In this document: positions 39,203 to 46,641 of the stretch, piece by piece
Position numbering within the stretch: the first letter of the stretch is position 1
Layout of the letters: each line of letters opens with the position of its first letter
DNA from: a virus
Virus record (IMG/VR): IMGVR_UViG_3300021185_002716
Span: 1-56,075 of that record
Strand: one strand, 5' to 3'
Length of the DNA stretch: 56,075 bases
Translations under genes and position numbers: made by a program
Notes under the pieces: generated by a model
The model's input: the letters and a program-made list of their open reading frames with translations, nothing else
Database searches by the model: none
Told to the model about the DNA's origin: nothing

Positions 39203-39408
39203 TATTTTTTATTTTCCTTGAGTTTTTTTCTAATCAACTTGATGGCTTTCAACCCAAATTTAACACCTTTCTTAAAAGCACCACCTCCACCGATGAGTCC
39301 ATTGCCCAAGGTACCTCCAAGCCTTGTGCTTTCTGGTGTAATACCAAAATCAGAGATTGGTCTTAGTTCACCCTTTTTAACTTTTTTAATACTTGAATAA
39401 CCTGGCAT
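39202..39408 (-). CDS. Small basic protein with glycine-rich centre
   Basis: A 68-residue protein with a conserved-looking start (MPGYSSIKKVKKGELRPISD), a Gly-rich turn and a strongly basic C-terminal helix (LKAIKLIRKKLKENKK). It could bind DNA or membranes. No family recognised. Confidence 0.55.
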   Translation of the reverse strand: MPGYSSIKKVKKGELRPISDFGITPESTRLGGTLGNGLIGGGGAFKKGVKFGLKAIKLIRKKLKENKK

Positions 39409-39411
39409 AAC

Positions 39412-39771
39412 TTATTTCTTTGAATTTTTAAATTGAAACTTTTCACCAGTTATAGATAGTTTTTCTATAACTTCATTTTGAAGGGATCTCAATAACGCCT
39501 CCAACTTATCTTTTTCTACAACCATAGCGGACACTTTATCTTCTAGAGCCTCGTTCTTTGCCTTCAGGGCCTCCACCTCTTCAGGGTTCTTACCAATGAA
39601 TGTGTATATAACTACAGATAAAGACCCAACAAGCATACCGACAATAACTTTAAATATGTCGTTATTTGTATCAGGAATTTCTTTAAATGCCAGAAATAAT
39701 AACAACCCCATTACCATTGCAAATACTGTTGCTGCTCCTATATAGCCCCTAAGTTCTTTATCTTTAAACAT
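39412..39771 (-). CDS. Two-TM protein with C-terminal coiled coil
   Basis: A 119-residue protein with transmembrane helices at about residues 10-30 (AATVFAMVMGLLLFLAF) and 40-59 (IVGMLVGSLSVVIYTFIG), then a coiled coil of about 40 residues (EALKAKNEALEDKVSAMVVE). It resembles holin-accessory or membrane-scaffold proteins. It shares one base with the upstream gene. Confidence 0.6.
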   Translation of the reverse strand: MFKDKELRGYIGAATVFAMVMGLLLFLAFKEIPDTNNDIFKVIVGMLVGSLSVVIYTFIGKNPEEVEALKAKNEALEDKVSAMVVEKDKLEALLRSLQNEVIEKLSITGEKFQFKNSKK

Positions 39772-40175
39772 TACTTATAATATTTTTTTATTTGATTGTC
39801 TCCCCTACGAGACATTCTCTTTTTAATCCTCTTATATCTCTTTTCAGAAATATTTTTTTCTTTGCTTTTGTTTCTTCCGTTGACGGTTCTGTTTCTCAAT
39901 AACATGAAAGTTCCATCATCGTTCTTAACAACACCTTTATAAACCTGTTTACTAACCTCTCTGTCACCTGTCAAGCCAACACCACTCTTGTTCTTCAATT
40001 TTAGTTTTCCGGCTGAATTGTCATCTGTGCTGAAGGTTTTTTGCTTGAACCTGCTTTTGCTTTTTTCGTTTTTATTTTTAAGGTTTAGTGCAGCCACATT
40101 GGACACAACTGCGTTAGTGGACACAACTTTAGGGCCTGGCTTATTCTTTTTAATTTTTTTAGGCTCCATACTCAT
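39771..40175 (-). CDS. Very basic protein, possible DNA-binding virion component
   Basis: A 134-residue protein rich in K, R, N and S, with little predicted fold except a central strand region (YKGVVKNDDGTFMLLRNRTV). Such proteins can bind packaged DNA. One-base overlaps on both sides show tight coupling. No family recognised. Confidence 0.5.
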   Translation of the reverse strand: MSMEPKKIKKNKPGPKVVSTNAVVSNVAALNLKNKNEKSKSRFKQKTFSTDDNSAGKLKLKNKSGVGLTGDREVSKQVYKGVVKNDDGTFMLLRNRTVNGRNKSKEKNISEKRYKRIKKRMSRRGDNQIKKYYK

Positions 40176-40357
40176 TACTTTCCTATTTTTTTCATTGCTA
40201 TTTCGTGAGCCTCACTAAAAGACTTACCATTTCTCATTACCCCAATCATGTATTTCATATGTTCCATAGAGTGATGACTAGAGTGTTTCTTCATAGTGGC
40301 TTGTTCTTTTTTCGACAAACCATCCATATCTAATTTTTTTATTTTTTTTATCGCCAT
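40175..40357 (-). CDS. Small conserved-type protein (KKHSSHHSMEHMKYM)
   Basis: A 60-residue basic helical protein. The pattern KKHSSHHSMEHMKYMIGVMR followed by FSEAHEIAMKKIGK recurs in short proteins of marine phages. Probably a virion accessory or DNA-associated factor. The 51-residue gene before it overlaps by ten bases. Confidence 0.6.
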   Translation of the reverse strand: MAIKKIKKLDMDGLSKKEQATMKKHSSHHSMEHMKYMIGVMRNGKSFSEAHEIAMKKIGK

Positions 40358-40503
40358 GATCCACCTTTTGATTTATACCACTTACTTGCCCAAGCATTTG
40401 CATACGCACTTGGGTAAACCTTAAACTTTTTTTTGGCAGCAGAAATTGCTCTGCTCCATAGATCAGGTTGTGTGGGTTTTGGTTTTTTAATTTTTTTTGC
40501 CAT
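40348..40503 (-). CDS. 51-residue basic protein (FKVYPSAYANAW type)
   Basis: A short gene with the motif KKKFKVYPSAYANAWASKWY and ending SKGGSWR. This motif is widespread in small proteins of marine phages and large viruses, so I regard the gene as real. It overlaps the next gene by ten bases. Its function is unknown; the clustering with other small basic proteins suggests a common virion role. Confidence 0.75.
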   Translation of the reverse strand: MAKKIKKPKPTQPDLWSRAISAAKKKFKVYPSAYANAWASKWYKSKGGSWR

Positions 40504-40512
40504 AATTAAAAT

Positions 40513-40680
40513 TTATGATCCACATCCAATACAATCAATATGAGAATCGGTTGGCTTTACGCCATTGATCTTCATTTTGATGTTATGTATCTTATCAGCA
40601 ATCTCCATTTGTAAACCAAAATCATCTGTCTTGGTTTTCATGATTTCTAACTCCTGAATTTCTTTTTCTAGATCTTTCAT
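40513..40680 (-). CDS. 55-residue helical protein with C-terminal CIGCGS
   Basis: A short gene (MKDLEKEIQELEIMKTKTDD as N-terminal helix) whose C-terminus holds a CxxC pair (DCIGCGS) at the very end. It shares one base with the upstream 307-residue gene (TAATG). It may bind metal or be attached through the cysteines; no family recognised. Confidence 0.6.
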   Translation of the reverse strand: MKDLEKEIQELEIMKTKTDDFGLQMEIADKIHNIKMKINGVKPTDSHIDCIGCGS

Positions 40681-41603
40681 TAACTCCAGTCTGTTTTACC
40701 TCTTGTTGTAGTTGATCCTGAGGCAGAACCTCTTCCAACAAGAAAATCATATCCGTTCTCTCTTGCCCACTTTATAGCATCCTTTTCCGAACTCATATTT
40801 TTAAACACTTTCTCAAGTTCATCAGGGCTTACGTCAGCACCTCTTTCTTTTAATTTCCTAGACATTCTTGATATACTGGCCGGATTGAATTTACTACTCC
40901 AGTGGTTTGTTTTCTCAAAATCCTCTCTGTCCTGAGTAATAGTTTCCTGTTTGGTTACAGGAACTAACTTTTTGGAAGTAACGGTTTCTGTGGTGTTTTG
41001 ACTTGCTCTAAATGCTTCAGCCGCTTCTCTAAATTCTCCAATGGTCGGGTATTTATCTTTTAATCCAGGATCGGATTCATAGACCTCTTTGTCTGTTTTT
41101 CCGGTTGATACACCATCATTAAATTTTTTTTCAATAACCTTGGTGTCCTCAACCTCTTCCATGCTTGTTTTGTCGATAGTTCTAAACCTTTGATTTGCGG
41201 AGTCTTTATCTCCACCCACATAGGTCCAGTTCATATCTTCTTCTTCTTTTTGCTGTTGTTCTTTTTCTTGGTTTTTGCGAGAGACATAATCGTCACCCTC
41301 TTTTTGTAGAGCAGCCCTTTCTTTCTTTTCTTTTTCTATTTGTTGCTTTTTTTCGTCAATACGTTCTCTTCTGATGGCGGTAGAGGAAGCCCTTGCAAGA
41401 TTAAATTCGGAGTCCGTGTCTATCCCAGAGTCGGTGAGTGCTTTCTGCTCTCTTTTAGAATCAGCACTACTTTCTTGTGCTTTTGTCATCTCTTCCATTT
41501 CCCTAAGTCTTTCTAAAGTTCTAGCAAGTTTTGCATTACGATCAGCAGCCTTCTTTTCCTCAAGAGCCTTTTTCTTATTAATGGGTTTTGTTTTTTCAGA
41601 CAT
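40680..41603 (-). CDS. Charged, low-complexity protein, possible virion scaffold
   Basis: A 307-residue protein dominated by K, E, Q, R and S. Coiled-coil-like helix at about residues 8-50 and 75-125, a short folded patch with NWTYVGGD near residue 125, and a C-terminal helical region (SISRMSRKLKERG, then LEKVFKNMSSEKDAIKWA) of about 70 residues. It looks like a scaffold or structural linker. No family recognised. Confidence 0.5.
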   Translation of the reverse strand: MSEKTKPINKKKALEEKKAADRNAKLARTLERLREMEEMTKAQESSADSKREQKALTDSGIDTDSEFNLARASSTAIRRERIDEKKQQIEKEKKERAALQKEGDDYVSRKNQEKEQQQKEEEDMNWTYVGGDKDSANQRFRTIDKTSMEEVEDTKVIEKKFNDGVSTGKTDKEVYESDPGLKDKYPTIGEFREAAEAFRASQNTTETVTSKKLVPVTKQETITQDREDFEKTNHWSSKFNPASISRMSRKLKERGADVSPDELEKVFKNMSSEKDAIKWARENGYDFLVGRGSASGSTTTRGKTDWS

Positions 41604-41605
41604 AA

Positions 41606-41827
41606 TTATAAATTTAATGAATCACTAATAGCGTTATAGTTAACAGTGCTTTGAATCGGAGTAGGTCCAGGCATTGAATCACCATACTTTTCTTTGTTTG
41701 CTGCATAATTTGCTGCTATCTTCTCAGAGCGTCTCTTTCTTTCAGCCTTGCGAACCATTTTTTTTATAGGACGATACTTTTTTCGGATCAACCTTTTAGC
41801 CACTCTCAATGCTTTTCCTTTACCCAT
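41606..41827 (-). CDS. Small basic protein, hypothetical
   Basis: A 73-residue protein with a strongly basic N-terminal half (RVAKRLIRKKYRPIKKMVRK) and a neutral tail with the segment GDSMPGPTPIQ. It may bind DNA. The 307-residue gene begins two bases after its stop. Confidence 0.55.
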   Translation of the reverse strand: MGKGKALRVAKRLIRKKYRPIKKMVRKAERKRRSEKIAANYAANKEKYGDSMPGPTPIQSTVNYNAISDSLNL

Positions 41828-41829
41828 TA

Positions 41830-41916
41830 TTAATATTTTTTACAACTGCTGCAAGAGGATTTCATCTTACCGCATGTTTTACATCTTTTCTTTTTTTTAA
41901 TTTTTCCGTACGCCAT
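41830..41916 (-). CDS. 28-residue four-cysteine peptide
   Basis: A tiny frame (MAYGKIKKKKRCKTCGKMK, then SSCSSCKKY) with two CxxC pairs able to hold one zinc ion and a very basic N-terminus. It has the usual leader (ttaaaattatagtatcATG), and fits exactly between the outer-membrane gene and the basic protein gene. Too short for family evidence. Confidence 0.5.
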   Translation of the reverse strand: MAYGKIKKKKRCKTCGKMKSSCSSCKKY

Positions 41917-41920
41917 GATA

Positions 41921-43030
41921 CTATAATTTTAAATTCAAACCTGCTTTTATATAAACCAAGTCTTTGTCCCAGAACTTAGTTTTTTCATACTCGGTGAATA
42001 TACCTATTCTCTTATTGATGTTCCATCCAAAAATAATCCCGTAATTATAATCAACCCAGTCATCACTTCCGATAAAGGTTTCATAACTAAATTCTTCATC
42101 TCCATGTATATGTTTGTGTTTAGGAAATAAGTTTCCCCAACTATGAACCCATAAGTTATCTCTGTAGTGATAATAATCTACACCGACTACAGCAGATAAG
42201 GTTCCTAAAATTCCAATAGCATCTAGCATTGTTTTATTATAGTCATTAACAATTTTAGTATAATCATTTCTACGAAAATCTAAATCTGTATCTGCAACTC
42301 TTTCACCGTCTTCGTCTACCCAATACCAATCTGATTGATCAATTTGCCCGTCAAAGTCTGCGTCAATACCGTAGCCCACATCTTGAAATCCATAATTATA
42401 TGCTAGGTCCCACCAGTTTGCAGGATACTCATTACCGTCATCATCAACCAACATTGAGTTTAAATATTCATCAATAGGATTATATCCGTATGGCTTATGA
42501 GTTCTAACCGCAACTCCGGCAGATAAACTAAACTTTTTTCCAATAGGTAATCTTAGTCTTAAATCTGCTGTTTTATAATTAAGAGATATTAGCCCGTTGT
42601 TTTGCATTTCAACTCTGCCTATCCAATACTTGGCAATGTACCTTATTAAATATCTTTCGCTTTTAAAGTCCCTACCCTGTTGTCTTCCTTTACTATATTG
42701 AAATAAATATTCCAAACCTTTGATGTTCCCTATGTTACTGGATAAGGATGAGTTTTGCTCACTACCATCATAAAACCTATTAGTTCTGTTTTCATAATCC
42801 ATACGAGCAATTTTTCTTATACCATATGAAACAACATAGTCATTTGATCTTTCTGCCGTCACATCTCTTACCTCACCGTCCTGTGTAACAAAATACATAG
42901 GCGTAGTAAAAAGAGGACTGGTTTCTGTATACGAACCAAATACTGTAGAATATTTAAAAACATCTCTTAATATCTGAGCGTCAACCGATGTGCTAAACAG
43001 AACTAATAATAATAGTAATTTTTTCATCAA
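41921..43030 (-). CDS. Phage-encoded outer-membrane beta-barrel-like protein
   Basis: A 369-residue protein with a signal peptide (KKLLLLLVLFSTSVDA, cleavage before QILRD) and a mature part rich in aromatic beta strands. The pattern DVFKYSTVFGSYTETSPLF, then YFVTQDGEVRDVTAE and YGIRKIARMDYENRTNRFY, is one I recognise from proteins of many marine phages, where it is called an outer-membrane protein. Bacteroidota phages may use it to alter the host surface, for example for superinfection exclusion; that is an inference. It overlaps the secreted thioredoxin-like gene by four bases. Confidence 0.75.
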   Translation of the reverse strand: MMKKLLLLLVLFSTSVDAQILRDVFKYSTVFGSYTETSPLFTTPMYFVTQDGEVRDVTAERSNDYVVSYGIRKIARMDYENRTNRFYDGSEQNSSLSSNIGNIKGLEYLFQYSKGRQQGRDFKSERYLIRYIAKYWIGRVEMQNNGLISLNYKTADLRLRLPIGKKFSLSAGVAVRTHKPYGYNPIDEYLNSMLVDDDGNEYPANWWDLAYNYGFQDVGYGIDADFDGQIDQSDWYWVDEDGERVADTDLDFRRNDYTKIVNDYNKTMLDAIGILGTLSAVVGVDYYHYRDNLWVHSWGNLFPKHKHIHGDEEFSYETFIGSDDWVDYNYGIIFGWNINKRIGIFTEYEKTKFWDKDLVYIKAGLNLKL

Positions 43031-43368
43031 AACTTATTTCCGATTAATTCTTCTACTTTCTTTCTTATTTTTTTACCAGTTCCTTCTGGGAATGCCATTG
43101 ATATACCAGTTTCAACTCTCATAATCTCTTTACCGTTTTGGTAAACAAGAACTGTAGGCAGGTATTCTATCTTCTCTCTGATAAAGTAAACCTTATTTTT
43201 TTCTATATAGAAAGTGTATGTACTACAATCTTTTAGTTTTTTTAAGTCTATTTCTGAGTCCTTTACAAAACTTGCAGAGAATTGAACCACACTAATGTCT
43301 TCCTTAAATTCTTGTCCGTATGCAACCGAAGCAAGTAACAGGAATATTATTGTGATTATTGATTTCAT
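43027..43368 (-). CDS. Secreted thioredoxin-fold-like protein lacking CxxC
   Basis: A 113-residue protein with a signal peptide (SIITIIFLLLASVAYG) and a thioredoxin-like pattern: VVQFSASFVKDSE as first strand, a middle strand region and IEYLPTVLVYQNGKEIMRVE with the cis-proline turn. The catalytic CxxC is replaced by a non-cysteine stretch, so it is not a redox enzyme. It is coupled to the outer-membrane gene by a four-base overlap; such a pair occurs in other marine phages. Possibly a periplasmic chaperone for the barrel protein. Confidence 0.65.
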   Translation of the reverse strand: MKSIITIIFLLLASVAYGQEFKEDISVVQFSASFVKDSEIDLKKLKDCSTYTFYIEKNKVYFIREKIEYLPTVLVYQNGKEIMRVETGISMAFPEGTGKKIRKKVEELIGNKF

Positions 43369-43370
43369 GG

Positions 43371-43670
43371 TTATCTACTTAAGTCATATAGTCTCTCCTC
43401 CATCTTTGCAAGGCTCTCCTTTATTTCTGTTATATCCTCTTTGATGGTGTTTACATCCGCTTGGACACCCTCAACTACCGATCTTGTCAATTTGTCTTTA
43501 TAGGAAAACTCAATTTTAGAAACCTCTGGTGCGGGCTCAAGCATTGCTTGGTCAATTTGAGCAGACAATCGGAAATATGTTCCCGCCATGCTAATTGAGA
43601 AGAAAATAATTAAACCTACAGTTTTGAGATCTAATTGTACTTTTGTTGATTCTGAAATTTCAGTTGCCAT
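43371..43670 (-). CDS. Membrane-anchored coiled-coil protein, paralogue of 21598-21900
   Basis: A 99-residue protein with one transmembrane helix at about residues 17-32 (VGLIIFFSISMAGTYF) and a long coiled coil (VNTIKEDITEIKESLAKMEE). Its first 40 residues align with those of the lysis-cassette protein at 21598 (S-E-x-x-x-V-x-L-D-L-K-T, then AG-T-Y-F-x-L-S-A-Q-I). It lies next to envelope genes, so it may span the periplasm or anchor a complex. Confidence 0.65.
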   Translation of the reverse strand: MATEISESTKVQLDLKTVGLIIFFSISMAGTYFRLSAQIDQAMLEPAPEVSKIEFSYKDKLTRSVVEGVQADVNTIKEDITEIKESLAKMEERLYDLSR

Positions 43671-43673
43671 ATT

Positions 43674-43919
43674 TTACCATGTTTTGCAAGCCCAATATCT
43701 CGCCTTCCAACGAGGGCCTGGATTGTCACAATTATGTCTTGCTCTAAAAGACTTTCTTCTAGAGGGTATATTCTTTTTAATTCTCATGTTTGGATCTCCA
43801 AAGTGAACAACCGTAACCTTGCCGTTAGGTTTTTTCACATACACCTTGCTTTTTTTAGCAGGACGTTCTGATTTCATAATCTTGTTAAGCGTAACTTGCT
43901 TACCCTGATAGAGAGCCAT
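43674..43919 (-). CDS. Conserved phage protein (RRKSFRARHNCDNPG type)
   Basis: An 81-residue protein. VTVVHFGDPNMRIKKN, then SRRKSFRARHNCDNPGPR and ARYWACKTW, is a strongly conserved block that I recognise from small proteins in many marine phages and some large viruses. Two cysteines are invariant in that block. Function is unsettled; a virion or head role is often guessed. It is the first gene of the leftward small-protein operon. Confidence 0.75.
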   Translation of the reverse strand: MALYQGKQVTLNKIMKSERPAKKSKVYVKKPNGKVTVVHFGDPNMRIKKNIPSRRKSFRARHNCDNPGPRWKARYWACKTW

Positions 43920-44062
43920 AACCCATAAATTAAGCGTAAATATAATCTTTGGCCTCTGTTACGCTGTAAAAATTTTATACCCAAAATGATGTATCAAAAC
44001 TGAAAGTTAAATTTTTACATGTGTACAGATTTTAAATTTTATTTTTACCGAAAACCAACAGT
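43920..44062. promoter_or_regulatory. Divergent promoter region between small-protein and packaging operons
   Basis: A 143-base AT-rich stretch between two diverging genes. It holds a 7-base inverted repeat AGCGTAA/TTACGCT (43933-43939 and 43959-43965); the ten bases ttaagcgtaa also recur at 43885-43894 inside the adjacent gene. These could be operator sites. No exact TAnnTTTG box was found on either strand. Confidence 0.4.
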
Positions 44063-44659
44063 ATGTCCTTGAGTGAGATCTTCAATAAGGAAGACTTTGA
44101 TAAAATGATCTTTAACCCATTCAAGGTAAAGAGCACATTGAAGAAAGCATTCCCAAAAATAAAAATGTTTAAGTCGTTTGAACTCGCTGATGATCAAATG
44201 ATTGCTTATGTTCTTTACATGTATGACCAAAACACTCCACTTAAAGAGCAATTTCCAGATCTAAAAATTAGAAAAGAGCAAGCCGCTATTTTGTCTGGAT
44301 ATAGTTTAACCAAGGATGGTACGTTTTTACATGACCTATTTTTCTTTGTATCAGAAAAATTAGTTCAGATGGTGGATGAGTTTTTAAGAAAGCAAAACAA
44401 CAGAATATGGTCTATGATAGTTTCAAACGAACAAACATTCTTTGAGTATCAAACCAAACTATTGAGTCCGGTGGAGGGTGAGCGGGATAAGGATATACTT
44501 CAAGCCTTGCAAATTAAATCTAAAATTATGGATGACCTCAATACTATTAATGATAGGTTGGATTCGTACTATATGAAACTGTACGGTGAGGATCAGGAGT
44601 TGCTTAAGGTAATAAAAGCAGACAAAAGATTGACACCAGAATTTATTGCAAATTTATGA
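44063..44659 (+). CDS. Putative terminase small subunit
   Basis: A 198-residue helical protein. The segment KIRKEQAAILSGYSLTKDG resembles the helix-turn-helix of small terminases, and the C-terminal helices (DILQALQIKSKIMDDLNTIN) could form the oligomer core. It is the first gene of the late rightward operon and overlaps the large terminase by four bases, the usual place for the small subunit. Assigned mostly by position. Confidence 0.6.
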   Translation: MSLSEIFNKEDFDKMIFNPFKVKSTLKKAFPKIKMFKSFELADDQMIAYVLYMYDQNTPLKEQFPDLKIRKEQAAILSGYSLTKDGTFLHDLFFFVSEKLVQMVDEFLRKQNNRIWSMIVSNEQTFFEYQTKLLSPVEGERDKDILQALQIKSKIMDDLNTINDRLDSYYMKLYGEDQELLKVIKADKRLTPEFIANL

Positions 44660-46641
44660 TAGTTAACATTCAGGGAGTTGAATTTACTATTCCCCCAAAG
44701 GGAAAGGTATTTAACGTAATTAGTGGCGAACTTGAGAAAAGACCGTACATAACAAGTTCATCTAAAAAATCCGACCAGGTCTGGATAAGAACTGAATTGC
44801 CTGATAATTATGACTACAAAAGAAATGAAGAGTTATCTAAACAGGCTGAAGACAAAGATTACTTCGATGTTGAGTTAGAAAACTTTAGATCTCAAGAATG
44901 GGACAGGAGACTAAATGGAGTGTGGTTTATGAATAATGGCACCCCTGAATATATAACTGGCTTACATTATTTGTTTTTAAACTGGTGGAAAATAGATATT
45001 GGATACCCAAATTTTAGAAAGGTTGATCAAGAGTATTTTTATTTTTTACAGTCTTGTATAGAAAATCCTGACTGTCTGGGAATGATAGAGTTAACAAAAC
45101 GTAGACAGGGTAAGACGGTTAGGGCGGGTGTTTTTATGTTCGACTTAGTATCTAGATCTAAAAACAAAAACGGAGGAATACAGTCTAAGACCGCTAGTGA
45201 TGCGAAAAATAATGTTTTTGCAAAATCAATAGTTGGCCCATTTAAAAAACTACCAGACTTCTTTAGACCTGTGTATGATCAGTCAAAGGGTGTCACCCCA
45301 ACTTCAGAGTTGAGGTTTTACAGAACAACTAAGCGTGGGAGAAGGTCCTTGGAGGATTTGGGAAAACCAGAACTTGAAAGTCAGATAGATTGGAAGAGTT
45401 CAGATAAGTATGCATATGACGGTACAAAACTACATAGGTACCTTGGTGATGAGGTTGGTAAAACTATGGAGGTTGATGTTTGGGAAAGGCACAATGTTGT
45501 CAGGTTCTGTTCAGAGTTGGATGGTGAATACATCGGAAAATTACTTTATACAACCACTGTCGAGGAAATGGAATCAGGTGGTGAGTCTTTTAAAAGGCTT
45601 TGGGACTCTAGCAACCAAGAAGATAGGAACGCTCATGGTAGAACTGCCAGTGGACTATTTCGATTCTTTACTCCCTCATACAAAACCCTATACTTTGATA
45701 AGTATGGTCACGCAGACGAAGGGCGTGCTAAGGAGTATTATTTGGCTGAGCGTGCAAATCTTGTCAATGATGATCGTGCTCTTTCGAGTATCATTAGAAG
45801 AAATCCCTTCACTGTTGAGGAGGCATTCAGAATAGACGGTGAGCGTTCACTATTCAATGCAATGAAATTAAACGACCAAATAGACAGAATATCTTGGAAC
45901 GATAACTTATATACGGTGGGAAACTTTGAATGGGTTGGCGACAGAGAGACTGGCTACGTTGAGTTTAAGCCAATGAGTAATGGTAGATTTAAGGTGTCAT
46001 ATTTGTTTGATGATCATAAGGACGCAAACAATGTGATAAAAAGAGGGAAGAATTTTTTCCCAACTAAAAAAGGAGATTTCGTTATGGGGTGTGACCCTTA
46101 TGATCATGATTCTACTGTCGACCAAAGAAGGTCCAACGGAGCCTTCTATGTATACAAGAAACACAATTCGATATCAAATTTTTATGACAGTTCTTTTATA
46201 GTTGAATATATTTACCGACCAAGCACCGCAAGACAATTTTACGAAGATGTTTTGAAGTGTTGTCACTACTATTCTTGTGAACTTCTTTTCGAGGATAACA
46301 AGATAGGGATTAAAAATTATTTTGAGGATAGAGGATATTCCTCTTTCTTAATGTATTTACCTGGTAGTACAAAACCTGGGATGAGCGGATCGGTAAAAAC
46401 ACATCAGCAAATTGCAGAAGTAACTGAAGATTATATAGAAACTAATATTGAAAAAGTTTGTTTTCCAGGACTGTTAAAAGACTGGTTAGAGTTTGATATA
46501 AGCAAAACAACAAAATTTGATGCCGCAATGGCTGCAGGATATACACTTATAGCAGACAAAAATATACTCTTAAGAAATTACCAAAGAAAGGGAAATCTTG
46601 TTGAGGCTAAAAAAATGTTTAAAAAGTTTAAGGTAGGATGA
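44656..46641 (+). CDS. terL: Terminase large subunit
   Basis: A 661-residue packaging motor. The ATPase has a Walker A-like motif TKRRQGKT at 147-154 and a Walker B ending in Asp265-Glu266 (RYLGDEVGK). The C-terminal nuclease begins near Asp480 (VMGCDPYD) with a later acidic residue in ELLFEDNKIGIKNYF. Length and the N-terminal extension are like those of crAss-like and flavobacterial podovirus terminases. Four-base overlaps with the small subunit and the portal show tight coupling. Confidence 0.9.
   Translation: MIVNIQGVEFTIPPKGKVFNVISGELEKRPYITSSSKKSDQVWIRTELPDNYDYKRNEELSKQAEDKDYFDVELENFRSQEWDRRLNGVWFMNNGTPEYITGLHYLFLNWWKIDIGYPNFRKVDQEYFYFLQSCIENPDCLGMIELTKRRQGKTVRAGVFMFDLVSRSKNKNGGIQSKTASDAKNNVFAKSIVGPFKKLPDFFRPVYDQSKGVTPTSELRFYRTTKRGRRSLEDLGKPELESQIDWKSSDKYAYDGTKLHRYLGDEVGKTMEVDVWERHNVVRFCSELDGEYIGKLLYTTTVEEMESGGESFKRLWDSSNQEDRNAHGRTASGLFRFFTPSYKTLYFDKYGHADEGRAKEYYLAERANLVNDDRALSSIIRRNPFTVEEAFRIDGERSLFNAMKLNDQIDRISWNDNLYTVGNFEWVGDRETGYVEFKPMSNGRFKVSYLFDDHKDANNVIKRGKNFFPTKKGDFVMGCDPYDHDSTVDQRRSNGAFYVYKKHNSISNFYDSSFIVEYIYRPSTARQFYEDVLKCCHYYSCELLFEDNKIGIKNYFEDRGYSSFLMYLPGSTKPGMSGSVKTHQQIAEVTEDYIETNIEKVCFPGLLKDWLEFDISKTTKFDAAMAAGYTLIADKNILLRNYQRKGNLVEAKKMFKKFKVG

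Noticed and set aside
45410-45835. 141-residue plus-strand frame inside the terminase gene
   Set aside because: Shadow frame; the terminase motifs run through the same DNA in the main frame.
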